Assembly (NCBI GenBank): GCA_002421005.1
Contig: DIJC01000021.1
Location: 11,924-75,923, forward strand
Source of the DNA: Enterobacteriaceae bacterium UBA5654
GTDB lineage: Bacteria; Pseudomonadota; Gammaproteobacteria; Enterobacterales; Enterobacteriaceae
Length of the DNA stretch: 64,000 bases
Direction: 5' to 3'
Below are positions 27,962 through 36,201 of this stretch, piece after piece (positions within the stretch are counted from its first letter, which is position 1; each line of letters begins with the position of its first letter). The position numbers were made by a program, and so were the translations under genes. The notes below the pieces were generated by a model. That model did no database searches and was not told where the DNA came from. It saw nothing but the letters and a program-made list of their open reading frames with translations.

Positions 27962-28442
27962 CGCTGGCCCCGCTTCTCTGAATCGCTTTATGCCGCCACT
28001 CCAGCACTTCGGTCACCCGGCTGACAGCCCAGCGGGCATCACGCCACAGATCGCCGCTGGCCTCCGCCAGATCCTCCCCTCGCTTCACGCCTGACGCCGT
28101 GGCATCATAGTCCTGATAACGCTCATTGAGCACAGCGCGCGCCCAGCAAAAAACGGCGTTGTGGTAGTGCTGGATACGCTCGTTTTTTCCGTCCAGCATT
28201 TCTGCAGGAACCTCAGCAAGTGTCCGCCAGCCCAGCATCTGCTGACGGTTGCGGAAGTCGTACAGCTCAGCGTTAACCTCAGAGATCGCCGTCAGCACGA
28301 CCTGCTTTAAACGCGGCTGTGTCACCGTGCCGTCAGTGCGCATCACACTGCGAAATTCCAACAGGTCCACATCAGGCCAGAACGGCGTATTTTTGATGAC
28401 CTCCGCCTGTTCCTGTGCCTGTTCGGGCGCAACAAACTTCAT
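27954..28442 (-). CDS. L: Chimera: head-completion protein gpL fused to the GpE C-terminus
   Basis: Residues 1 to about 143 are gpL, the head-completion/stopper protein (FWPDVDLLEFRSVMRTDGTV, DLWRDARWAVSRV). After SRV the usual short gpL ending (of the type CTVELL) is replaced by TEVLEWRHKAIQRSGASDE, which resembles the C-terminus of the P2 GpE tail protein. GpE normally lies just before T, and this stop overlaps the T start as an E-T junction would. The join lies near 28010-28025 and marks an in-frame deletion of roughly 13 kb. The ATG at 28442 has AGGAG 8 nt upstream; an in-frame start at 28505 is less likely. I read the gpL ending from memory, so alignment would settle the exact junction. 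Confidence 0.8.
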   Translation of the reverse strand: MKFVAPEQAQEQAEVIKNTPFWPDVDLLEFRSVMRTDGTVTQPRLKQVVLTAISEVNAELYDFRNRQQMLGWRTLAEVPAEMLDGKNERIQHYHNAVFCWARAVLNERYQDYDATASGVKRGEDLAEASGDLWRDARWAVSRVTEVLEWRHKAIQRSGASDE

Positions 28443-28535
28443 GCGGCTTTCTCCTGAATAAGTGGGCGGTGGACGGGATTTTGATGTGGCAGTGCCTTTC
28501 GCCACCCCGTGCCGCCCGTGCGCGGGGCACGTTCT

Positions 28536-29186
28536 TTAGCGGCTGTCATTGCGTAGTCTGCGCTCCAACTGCTGCTTTTCTTTTTTCACACCGCAGCGAG
28601 GATCGAGCTGCAGCGCATGGGTAAGGTGATTCAGGGCAGATGCCGGGTTGCTTTCGCTCAGTACAGCGCCGATGGCTTTATGCAGGCGCGCCCGCGACTG
28701 GTCCGGCATATCCAGATCGGTTGTCAGTTCCAGCGTCTGCAAAAGCAGATCGGCATCAAAACTGGCAGCGGCAAGCAGAGTGCTTTGCGCCGCGTCTGCC
28801 ATTTCTTCTGCCAGCACGGTCTGCACGTTACGGTTGCCCAGCGGCATCACCCAGCCATGGCGCAGCGCATGACGCCCGATCTCCAGCGCACCGGCATAAT
28901 CACCGGCATCAATACGCCACAGCATCACGTACATCAGCACGTCATCCTGCTGCGCACCTCCGGCAGCCAGCACGCCATCCGCCCAGGCGGAATATTTCGG
29001 CAGCAGCTCCACCTTGATTTCCGCCTTTTTAACCGTGGACTGGACGCCCTTGAGGCGGCGGCGGTCTTCTGCCAGCTGCAGCAGCATCAGGTCATAGCCC
29101 GACGCATGGCGAACACTGCCGCCCTCACGGGCGGCCTGTTCGGCCTGAATGCGCAGGCGGTGCTGCCGTGCGGGACTCAGGCTCAT
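28536..29186 (-). CDS. M: Terminase small subunit gpM
   Basis: 216-residue P2 gpM homologue, the DNA-recognition subunit of the terminase that cuts cos with gpP. It begins MSLSPARQHRLRIQAEQAA and is followed by a helix-rich domain (LMYVMLWRIDAGDYAGALEI) typical of the family. It lies directly after the capsid gene N (4-nt gap) in the O-N-M-L order. It appears intact, with the ATPase partner also present. Confidence 0.93.
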   Translation of the reverse strand: MSLSPARQHRLRIQAEQAAREGGSVRHASGYDLMLLQLAEDRRRLKGVQSTVKKAEIKVELLPKYSAWADGVLAAGGAQQDDVLMYVMLWRIDAGDYAGALEIGRHALRHGWVMPLGNRNVQTVLAEEMADAAQSTLLAAASFDADLLLQTLELTTDLDMPDQSRARLHKAIGAVLSESNPASALNHLTHALQLDPRCGVKKEKQQLERRLRNDSR

Positions 29187-29189
29187 GCG

Positions 29190-30251
29190 TTATTCCCCAC
29201 CTTCCGGTGCGGCAGGCGCGCTGAAATCACCGATTTCGATGTTTTCAACCAGCGCCGCGCAGCGGTAGTCCTCGACCACATACGCCTCGTTGACGGATTC
29301 AAAGTTTTCAATCCGGTCACGTTTCGGGTTGTCGATAACAGAACGGCGGCGGGTGTCTTCCTGCCAGTAGATTGACAGGTTATCCAGACGTGTGATCAGC
29401 AGGGCATTTGCCGGGAAGTAAGGCGCGCGCACAGCCTGCAGGCCGCCCATGCGTTTCTGGCTGATGATCAGATCGGCGGCGATTTTCTCGCTGTTGTCCT
29501 GCTCTTTGTTGACCAACGGGAAATACTTGTCAGACAGCAGTTCACGTCCGCAGACGACAACCAGATCGTCATCATCCTGATAAACCGCGTCGATCAGTTC
29601 GTTGACGGCATCCATCACCACGGCGTCCAGGTTGGCATAGTCGCCCCCCTTACCCACCTTGACCGCACCTGCAGTCGTTACGCCGTCTTTTGTGGTGCTG
29701 CCCATGACGTGATCCGGCGCGTCTTCGCGGATTTTTTGCAGCCAGCCTTTATTGACGTCCTGCAGCAGCGGGTTTTCAGCACGGTTGGAGGTTTTGGCGC
29801 GCTTCACACCGTTAAAACCAATCATGATGCGGTCCAGCGCCTGACGCTTGACGATGGCGTTGCGGATACGCACTTGGAAGTCCTGGAACTTTGCCCACAG
29901 GTCCAGTTTTGCGTAAGTCAGTACCGTATCAAAGTTGGTCTGCTCGCATTTATATTCCACGTCCTCCATCAGCATCGGATCGGTGGGTTCGCGCTCTTTG
30001 GTAGTGGTATCGGTGGTGCCAGCAATGGTGCTGCCAACACCCAGCCCCAGCAACTGACCGGACTGCTCAGTGACCGGCGTGATGTTAATCAGCGTCAGGA
30101 AAGCGGCTGACTGCTGGATCTGGTCTTCCAGCGTCTGCTGCACGGACGGCTCCACGGTGAATTTGCTGGAGAGCTCTTCAATCTCCACACCGTTCAGGCG
30201 CGCCAGCTGCTGCAGGTAAGCGTTAAAGGCAAAGCGGGTTTTCTTTTTCAT
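29190..30251 (-). CDS. N: Major capsid protein gpN
   Basis: 353-residue P2-family capsid precursor, normally cleaved near residue 31 by the gpO protease. It begins MKKKTRFAFNAYLQQLARLNGVE, and segments such as KRQALDRIMIGFNGVKRA and RYFPANALLITRLDNLSIYWQ-type strands of the HK97 fold are recognisable. It sits between scaffold O and terminase M. Full length, no frameshift. Confidence 0.93.
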   Translation of the reverse strand: MKKKTRFAFNAYLQQLARLNGVEIEELSSKFTVEPSVQQTLEDQIQQSAAFLTLINITPVTEQSGQLLGLGVGSTIAGTTDTTTKEREPTDPMLMEDVEYKCEQTNFDTVLTYAKLDLWAKFQDFQVRIRNAIVKRQALDRIMIGFNGVKRAKTSNRAENPLLQDVNKGWLQKIREDAPDHVMGSTTKDGVTTAGAVKVGKGGDYANLDAVVMDAVNELIDAVYQDDDDLVVVCGRELLSDKYFPLVNKEQDNSEKIAADLIISQKRMGGLQAVRAPYFPANALLITRLDNLSIYWQEDTRRRSVIDNPKRDRIENFESVNEAYVVEDYRCAALVENIEIGDFSAPAAPEGGE

Positions 30252-30267
30252 CGGGTTTTATGCTCCA

Positions 30268-31101
30268 TCAGCAATTGGTCAGGGTGCCTGCCGGTGCGTC
30301 ACCGCCCGACGCGCGCTGGCGGTAGTCTTTGCGGCTGTCTTCACGGCTCAGCTTCTGCTCAAGATCAGCAAAGACGGCCTGCTGCTCCTGCAGGGAAGAC
30401 TCCAGATCAGAAAGGCGTTTGTCCTGTTCGGACAGGGACTTAACAGTGCTTTCGTTCAGGTTCTGTTGCTCGGTGGCGACCAGCTCCACGGCTTTATGCA
30501 CGTCGGAGAACCGCGCATCATCGGTCTGCTCTTTTTTGCTGAACAGCGCGGTGACGCGGGCAAAAAGAGACGGCTTCTCGTCCTGGGCTTCTTCCAGTTC
30601 GATCACCGTTTCAGCTGCTTCTGAAAAGAGGTTTTCAGGGCTTTGCTTACGGTTAGCCAGTGGGTTATGCGCGGCGCTGGCGCTGAATGCCAGCATTTCA
30701 GTACCCAGGCTGGCCGGATCATCTGTGGCAGCAAGGCCCACAAGGTAGGCTTTGCCGGTGTCGGCAAATTTTGGGCTGACCTCCATAGAAGTGAAGAGCT
30801 TCTGCCCTTTTTTAACCAGTTCAACCAGGGAGCTGGTCGGTTCCACATCGGCATACAGCGCCATCTTACCCTTCAGCGGACCGTCCTGAATTTCTTCAGC
30901 AACCAGGCTCATCACCCTGCCGTAGCGGTTAAAGGCGCTGTCCGGGGAATAGGACTTGATGTGCTCAAGGTTAATCAGCGCGGTGTAGACCGCCTGGTTG
31001 TAGCTGGCAGCCATCTGTTCCAGCCATTCACGCTGGATTTCGCGCCCGTCGGTGGTGGCACCCTCTACCCCGATGCGGAAACGCTTTGCTTTCACTGTCA
31101 T
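30268..31101 (-). CDS. O: Capsid scaffolding protein/protease gpO
   Basis: 277-residue gpO homologue combining an N-terminal serine protease, which matures the capsid, with a C-terminal scaffold. The protease half has the conserved NLEHIKS near residue 45 and the FTSMEVSPKF motif carrying the likely catalytic serine near residue 105. Residues about 190-255 form a coiled coil (AVFADLEQKLSRED). It is divergent from P across a short intergenic region, the standard P2 late-promoter arrangement. Confidence 0.92.
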   Translation of the reverse strand: MTVKAKRFRIGVEGATTDGREIQREWLEQMAASYNQAVYTALINLEHIKSYSPDSAFNRYGRVMSLVAEEIQDGPLKGKMALYADVEPTSSLVELVKKGQKLFTSMEVSPKFADTGKAYLVGLAATDDPASLGTEMLAFSASAAHNPLANRKQSPENLFSEAAETVIELEEAQDEKPSLFARVTALFSKKEQTDDARFSDVHKAVELVATEQQNLNESTVKSLSEQDKRLSDLESSLQEQQAVFADLEQKLSREDSRKDYRQRASGGDAPAGTLTNC

Positions 31102-31243
31102 GAGCCATGCTCCGTTAGAAAAAACTTACTGGAGCCTTATGGTTGCGGTGATGGGTGTATTGAAACAATGTGCTGCGCTTGTACTGTCAAGCACACAAAC
31201 TGCATTCGAAGAAAGCCGTCAGCCAAGGCCGTATGTTTGGGCC

Positions 31244-33010
31244 ATGAACACGACACTGACCCCCGCAGATCTCGATCCCCGTCGACAGGCCATGCTGCTG
31301 TACTTTCAGGGATACCGCGTAGCCCGCATTGCTGAAATGCTTGGCGAGAAAGTTGCAACCGTTCACAGCTGGAAGAAGCGCGACAAGTGGGGCGACTATG
31401 GGCCGCTGGATCAGATGCAGCTAACTACTGCCGCACGTTACTGCCAGCTCATTATGAAGGAGCAGAAGGAAGGGAAAGACTTCAAGGAAATTGACCTGCT
31501 GGCGCGCCAGTCAGAGCGCCACGCCCGGATCGGTAAATTTAACGATGGCGGGAACGAAGCGGATTTAAACCCGAAGGTCGCCAACCGCAACAAAGGCCCG
31601 CGCCGCCAGCCCGAAAAGAACGTTTTTACCGACGAACAGATCGAGAAGCTGCAGGAGGTTTTCCACGGCTCAATGTTTGCCTACCAGCGTCACTGGTACG
31701 AGGCAGGCAACCGCCACCGTATCCGCAACCTGCTAAAATCGCGCCAGATCGGGGCGACCTTCTTTTTTGCCCGCGAAGCGCTGATCGACGCCATCATCAC
31801 CGGCCGCAACCAGATTTTCCTCTCAGCCAGCAAGGCGCAGGCGCACGTCTTTAAGCAGTACATCATCGACTTTGCAAAAGAGGTGGATGTGGAACTGAAA
31901 GGCGATCCGATGACGCTCAGCAACGGGGCGTGCCTGTATTTCCTCGGCACCAACGCCCGCACGGCACAGAGCTACCATGGCAATCTGTACCTAGATGAAT
32001 ATTTCTGGATACCTAAGTTCCAGGAGCTTCGCAAGGTTGCCTCCGGCATGGCCATTCACAAGAAATGGCGACAGACCTACTTTTCCACCCCGTCCAGCCT
32101 GACCCACAGCGCCCATCCGTTCTGGTCTGGCGCGCTGTTCAATCGGGGCCGTGCCAAAGCGGACAAGGTGGATATTGACCTGACCCACAGCAACCTTGCG
32201 CGCGGCGTACTCTGCCCGGACGGACAGTATCGCCAGATCGTCACCGTGGAGGACGCGGTGCGCGGCGGCTGTAATCTGTTCGACCTCGACCAGCTGCGCA
32301 TGGAGTACAGCCCGGACGAATACCAGAACCTGCTGATGTGCGAATTTATTGACGATCTGGCGTCAGTGTTCCCGCTCAGCGAGCTGCAGGCGTGCATGGT
32401 GGACAGTTGGGAAGTCTGGGCCGATTTTCAGGCACTGGCGCTGCGCCCGTTTGGCTGGCGCGAAGTCTGGATCGGATACGACCCGGCGAAAGGTACGCAG
32501 AACGGCGACAGCGCAGGCTGCGTGGTCATGGCACCGCCTGCCGTGCCGGGCGGCAAGTTCCGTATTCTGGAGCGTCACCAGTGGCGCGGAATGGACTTCC
32601 GCGCCCAGGCCGACGCTATTAAAAAGCTGACGCAACAGTACAACGTGACCTATATCGGCATCGACTCAACCGGCGTCGGTCACGGTGTCTACGAGAACGT
32701 GAAAGCGTTCTTTCCTGCCGTGCGGGAGTTTGTCTACAACCCCAACGTCAAAAACGCCCTGGTGCTCAAGGCCTACGACATTATCAGCCACCGGCGTCTG
32801 GAGTTCGACGCCGGACACACCGACATTGCGCAGTCATTCATGGCTATCCGCCGGGCCACCACCGCCAGCGGCAACCGCCCAACCTATGAAGCCAGCCGCA
32901 GCGAAGAAGCCAGCCATGCAGATTTGGCCTGGGCAACGATGCACGCACTGTTTAACGAACCGCTGCAGGGCGAGGCCGCCAATACCAGCAACATTGTGGA
33001 GATTTTTTAA
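31244..33010 (+). CDS. P: Terminase ATPase/nuclease subunit gpP
   Basis: Large terminase that packages DNA from cos. The ATG at 31244 gives 588 residues (P2 gpP has 590). The N-terminal HTH-like segment (RVARIAEMLGEKVATVHSWKKR) is followed by an ATPase domain with KSRQIGATFFFAREAL and the Walker B region NLYLDEYFWI. The C-terminal RNase-H-like nuclease has GYDPAKGTQNGD and GIDSTGVGHGVYE. The track from 31052 would add 64 residues overlapping gene O and is rejected. The stop shares a base with the Q start. Confidence 0.94.
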   Translation: MNTTLTPADLDPRRQAMLLYFQGYRVARIAEMLGEKVATVHSWKKRDKWGDYGPLDQMQLTTAARYCQLIMKEQKEGKDFKEIDLLARQSERHARIGKFNDGGNEADLNPKVANRNKGPRRQPEKNVFTDEQIEKLQEVFHGSMFAYQRHWYEAGNRHRIRNLLKSRQIGATFFFAREALIDAIITGRNQIFLSASKAQAHVFKQYIIDFAKEVDVELKGDPMTLSNGACLYFLGTNARTAQSYHGNLYLDEYFWIPKFQELRKVASGMAIHKKWRQTYFSTPSSLTHSAHPFWSGALFNRGRAKADKVDIDLTHSNLARGVLCPDGQYRQIVTVEDAVRGGCNLFDLDQLRMEYSPDEYQNLLMCEFIDDLASVFPLSELQACMVDSWEVWADFQALALRPFGWREVWIGYDPAKGTQNGDSAGCVVMAPPAVPGGKFRILERHQWRGMDFRAQADAIKKLTQQYNVTYIGIDSTGVGHGVYENVKAFFPAVREFVYNPNVKNALVLKAYDIISHRRLEFDAGHTDIAQSFMAIRRATTASGNRPTYEASRSEEASHADLAWATMHALFNEPLQGEAANTSNIVEIF

Positions 33011-34050
33011 TGGGCAAGAAGAATAAAAACCGCGCTACCGCTAAAGAGAGCATTCAACAGAGCAACGGTATGTCTGCAGAAGCGTTCAGCTTTGGCGACC
33101 CGATCCCGGTTTTGGACCGCCGCGAACTTCTGGACTATGTGGAATGCGTGCAAATGGAACGCTGGTATGAGCCGCCGGTGAGCTTTGACGGACTGGCACG
33201 GACCTATCGCGCCGCCGTGCATCACAGCTCACCGATTGCCGTTAAGCGTGACATTCTCAGCAGTACTTACATCCCGCACCGCCTGCTCAGCCAGCAGGCT
33301 TTTGCCCGTTTCGTCCAGGATTATCTGGTGTTCGGTAACGCCTATCTGGAAAAGCGCACCAACCGGCTCGGCGGCGTTCTCTCGCTGGAGCCAGCACTGG
33401 CGAAGTACACACGGCGAGGCGTGGACCTCGACACCTACTGGTTTGTTCAGTATGGCCTGACCACGCAGCCCTATGAATTTACGCAGGGCAACATATTTCA
33501 TCTGCTAGAACCTGATATTAATCAGGAGATTTACGGACTACCCGGCTATATCTCCGCCATCCCGTCAACCCTTCTGAACGAGTCCGCAACGCTGTTTCGC
33601 CGGAAGTATTACATCAACGGCAGCCACGCGGGGTTCATCATGTACATGACCGACGCAGCGCAGAATCAGGAGGATGTGAACAATATCCGCCAGGCCATGA
33701 AAAGCGCCAAAGGGCCAGGCAACTTCCGCAACCTGTTTATGTACTCACCCAATGGGAAAAAGGACGGCATTCAGATCATCCCGTTATCGGAAGTTGCGGC
33801 AAAGGATGAGTTTCTGAACATCAAGAACGTGAGCCGCGATGACATGATGGCAGCGCACCGCGTGCCGCCACAGATGATGGGCATCATTCCCAACAATACC
33901 GGCGGCTTTGGTGATGTGGAAAAGGCCAGCCGCGTCTTTGTTCGCAACGAGCTGATGCCGTTGCAGAAGCGACTGCAGGAGCTTAACGACTGGCTGGGCG
34001 AAGAAGTGATTAATTTTGAGCCCTATTCGCTAGAAATTAGAGCAGAATAA
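33010..34050 (+). CDS. Q: Portal protein gpQ
   Basis: 346-residue P2-family portal, the dodecameric DNA channel of the capsid. It overlaps P by one base (TAATG). Conserved segments include LEPDINQEIYGLPGY, RRKYYINGSHAGFIMYMTD and HRVPPQMMGIIPNNTGGFGD. A bidirectional terminator separates it from the convergent HIRAN gene. With N, O, M, P and most of L, the packaging module is nearly complete. Confidence 0.94.
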   Translation: MGKKNKNRATAKESIQQSNGMSAEAFSFGDPIPVLDRRELLDYVECVQMERWYEPPVSFDGLARTYRAAVHHSSPIAVKRDILSSTYIPHRLLSQQAFARFVQDYLVFGNAYLEKRTNRLGGVLSLEPALAKYTRRGVDLDTYWFVQYGLTTQPYEFTQGNIFHLLEPDINQEIYGLPGYISAIPSTLLNESATLFRRKYYINGSHAGFIMYMTDAAQNQEDVNNIRQAMKSAKGPGNFRNLFMYSPNGKKDGIQIIPLSEVAAKDEFLNIKNVSRDDMMAAHRVPPQMMGIIPNNTGGFGDVEKASRVFVRNELMPLQKRLQELNDWLGEEVINFEPYSLEIRAE

Positions 34051-34077
34051 AAAAAGCCACCGATTAGGTGGCTTTTT
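34051..34077. terminator. Bidirectional terminator between Q and the HIRAN gene
   Basis: AAAAAGCCACC-GATTA-GGTGGCTTTTT is a perfect 11-bp stem with A and T tracts on both sides. It serves both convergent units. Confidence 0.9.
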
Positions 34078-34081
34078 CAAT

Positions 34082-34822
34082 TTACTCAATAGATTCGAAC
34101 TCATCCTGAATAATCAGCGAAGATTTACAGGCTGAATTGAGCATCCCAGACAATTTACATAGTAAACGATAATTATGTGGTGCATCATCGCTAATCTTTT
34201 CAACTGATAAGGTTACAGATTTGGAATCATTCAACAGCATTTTCTTGATGTCATTACTCAAATATCTTGGGCAATAGCCGACGATTTCTGCTGGCTTGTC
34301 AGCCCGAACAACAACAGCATCACCGTCATACTCATTTTGAAGATCCAAGCAAAGGCGCAAAATTTGGCCTGACTGTAGTTGTGACACTCGATCATTAGCC
34401 ATCGAGTTCAGATAGCTTAAGCCATGCAAAAAGAAAAAATGCTCAAATTTTCCATCTGAAGCAACTTCAATTTTCTTGAAGATTTGTAGTTGATCAGTGC
34501 TTCGCAAACCACCTGATCGAGCCAGAATATCAATCGGGTTGACACTATCATCTTCAAACCCAAGCCATTTAATGAAACGAGGATATTCCGGACGTCTAGG
34601 CGACAAAAGGCGATTTTTGAAGAGGGGAAACAACTCTTCCGATACATACGTCTCGTGGACGTCATTCATGCCACTAAACATTGTAAATTTGGATGACTTA
34701 AGAGCACCTTTGGTATACTTGAAAACATACCCCGACTTGCGCTCCTGCAAATTGCCGACGACATGCCAGTCACGGGTATCTGGTGCCTGCCATGCAACAT
34801 AAACGGAGTTTGAGTTGGTCAT
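34082..34822 (-). CDS. HIRAN-domain protein with HipA-N-like N-terminus
   Basis: 246 residues. The N-terminal part (about 1-85: VAWQAPDTRDWHVVGNL, KSGYVFKYTKGAL, ELFPLFKNRLL) resembles the first sub-domain of HipA kinases, with its VGxL...YxFxY strands and F..NRLL helix. Residues about 125-215 look like a HIRAN domain (FFLHGLSYL, LCLDLQNEYDGDAVVV, IVGYCPRYLS); HIRAN modules in other proteins bind DNA ends or 3' tails. Its ATG overlaps the kinase stop by 4 nt (ATGA), so the two are coupled. It is much more AT-rich than the phage genes. The kinase-partner or antitoxin role is inferred; no HTH is visible. Confidence 0.75.
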   Translation of the reverse strand: MTNSNSVYVAWQAPDTRDWHVVGNLQERKSGYVFKYTKGALKSSKFTMFSGMNDVHETYVSEELFPLFKNRLLSPRRPEYPRFIKWLGFEDDSVNPIDILARSGGLRSTDQLQIFKKIEVASDGKFEHFFFLHGLSYLNSMANDRVSQLQSGQILRLCLDLQNEYDGDAVVVRADKPAEIVGYCPRYLSNDIKKMLLNDSKSVTLSVEKISDDAPHNYRLLCKLSGMLNSACKSSLIIQDEFESIE

Positions 34823-35733
34823 TCTAATAGCCTTCTACGATTTTCCATTACCATGAGCGTTGCAAATTTACGTGCGCTATCGGAGATACACGATGCTGGC
34901 ACTTGGTTAAAAACATCTGTAATGGAATCTTCTGTTAAAGCGCTCAGCTTACCCAACCAATGGTCGCGAGCTACAATTCTTCCCTCGACAGCATGTTGAA
35001 ATGCTTCAACTGTAAGCAAGGGTTTTCTATCGGTTTTAGCTTTGAACAGCTCTGAACGAGCTTTACTTACAAAGCACGGGATTTGACGGTTTTTATCTTT
35101 AGTAGTAAGTCTTTCAACACGTTCATCATCTAACATCTCCCTTCCTAAACTGGCGGCATGGTCATACGTTGGACACAAAAACTGCTCGCCAGTTTCATTA
35201 TTGAGCATGATTGCCCAATTTTCATGATGGCGGTCTTGATTGCTGATCAGAGCATCTAGCATCAAGTATCCACAGAACACATCTGCAGCATTTAATCCGT
35301 TTAGCTCATAAGAACTCGGTGGCGGCTGGATCGATTTTTTATCCAAGCATCCTAAAACCCTTGTTAAGGTATGCTCTCTAACCCTTACAGGCTTTTCTCC
35401 GGGCTGCAAAGGTTGAGGATAATCTGCCGTTGAACTATGCAAGACCTCATTCCCCATTACCATTCGAAAGCCGAAGGGCATAAGGTTCTGACAAACCACA
35501 CCGAATCTATCATTGCATTTAGCTAAATCATAGCTCGCGTGTGGAATGTTAAGTAGGTGGCAGAGTTCAGCTGCGCACTTTTCAGACCAGTGCTCACCCG
35601 TGCCCGGCCTGGAGTACTTGAACAATTGTAAATTTACCGTGTCATGAGAGTAATAAAACCAAAACTTTTCTTTGGTTCCTAACTGCTCTAAATCGTTTGC
35701 AACCGAGCTTAGTACCACCAACTGGTAAGACAT
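34819..35733 (-). CDS. HipA-like protein kinase, phage accessory gene
   Basis: 304-residue protein with kinase hallmarks of the HipA/phosphoinositide-kinase-like group. Lys39 in LQLFKYSRPG is the likely ATP-binding lysine, with Glu51 or Glu56 (WSEKCAAELC) its probable ion-pair partner. The catalytic loop is NQDRHHENW (Asp167, Asn172), and a DFG-equivalent YDHAASLG has Asp191. It lacks the N-terminal HipA sub-domain; a similar segment occurs instead in the coupled downstream gene. The ribosome-binding site AGGG lies 7 nt before ATG. The gene occupies the P2 accessory locus between portal Q and the dinI-like gene, and its AT-rich composition suggests horizontal origin. Toxin, defence or regulatory kinase roles are all possible. 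Confidence 0.78.
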   Translation of the reverse strand: MSYQLVVLSSVANDLEQLGTKEKFWFYYSHDTVNLQLFKYSRPGTGEHWSEKCAAELCHLLNIPHASYDLAKCNDRFGVVCQNLMPFGFRMVMGNEVLHSSTADYPQPLQPGEKPVRVREHTLTRVLGCLDKKSIQPPPSSYELNGLNAADVFCGYLMLDALISNQDRHHENWAIMLNNETGEQFLCPTYDHAASLGREMLDDERVERLTTKDKNRQIPCFVSKARSELFKAKTDRKPLLTVEAFQHAVEGRIVARDHWLGKLSALTEDSITDVFNQVPASCISDSARKFATLMVMENRRRLLE

Positions 35734-35828
35734 ATGACGTCCCTGTTTGGCTGATTGTAAGTTTTATTAAAGCCATTTTAACCAAACAACGCCAAAAACC
35801 CTAAGGGTTAATAGACAATAGAATATTA

Positions 35829-35844
35829 CTGTATGCATGTCCAG
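35829..35844. promoter_or_regulatory. LexA-like box upstream of the kinase-HIRAN cassette
   Basis: CTGTATGCATGTCCAG fits CTG-N10-CAG, and its left side extends to TACTGTAT, the full consensus half-site. It lies about 96 nt upstream of the kinase start. It suggests SOS control, but I could not place a clear promoter next to it. Confidence 0.5.
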
Positions 35845-35925
35845 CAGAAAACCGCAATATAACAATTAAAGTTCTCAGCGCGCGCTCGTATCCCCGCCAC
35901 GCCTGCCCGCTTTGTGTAGTGGTTT

Positions 35926-35941
35926 TCATGCACCTGCATGA
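35926..35941. repeat. Short palindrome in the dinI-kinase intergenic region
   Basis: TCATGCA-CC-TGCATGA has perfect 7-bp arms. It lies between the dinI terminator and the LexA-like box in a 274-bp stretch without a credible gene. Confidence 0.45.
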
Positions 35942-35946
35942 CATAA

Positions 35947-35973
35947 GCAAAAGCCCGCCAGTTCTGGCGGGCC
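35947..35973 (-). terminator. Terminator of the dinI-like operon
   Basis: GCCCGCCAG-TT-CTGGCGGGC, a perfect 9-bp stem, is followed on the minus strand by TTTTGC. It lies about 35 nt past the dinI-like stop. Confidence 0.85.
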
Positions 35974-36007
35974 TCAGCAAAAACGATCCTCAAACGATCA
36001 TGCGATT

Positions 36008-36190
36008 TCATGCGGCATAGTCATGCACAACAGCGCTAACGCCTCGCGCGGCACGTTGTTCAACCTTGCGGATACGAATTGCTGTTTTGGGATACAGAGG
36101 GCGCAAATTACGGTAAAGCTCGGATTCAAGGGCGTCCAGTGTAGCCTGGCTAATCTTCTGCTCATTATCGATCATTATTTCAATGCGCAT
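36008..36190 (-). CDS. DinI-like protein (Tum-type module)
   Basis: 60-residue protein of the DinI family (MRIEIMIDNEQKISQATLDALESELYRNL, then a second strand and helix). Host DinI modulates RecA filaments. In phage 186 the SOS-induced Tum protein, whose C-terminal part is DinI-like, relieves CI repression. Here it is the second gene of a two-gene unit behind LexA boxes, 11 nt after the upstream ORF. Since the CI of this prophage type is not expected to be cleaved by RecA, this unit is the probable SOS induction switch. Confidence 0.85.
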   Translation of the reverse strand: MRIEIMIDNEQKISQATLDALESELYRNLRPLYPKTAIRIRKVEQRAARGVSAVVHDYAA

Positions 36191-36201
36191 AAGGATACCC
36201 C

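Noticed and set aside
31052..31243. N-terminal extension of terminase gpP
   Set aside because: It overlaps the divergent scaffold gene O and its promoter region; the ATG at 31244 gives the usual family length.
35826..36011. 61-codon minus-strand reading frame overlapping the dinI-like stop
   Set aside because: It runs through a strong intrinsic terminator and a palindrome, contains the LexA-like box near its end, and shows no domain. Its start overlap with the dinI-like stop is the only argument for it.
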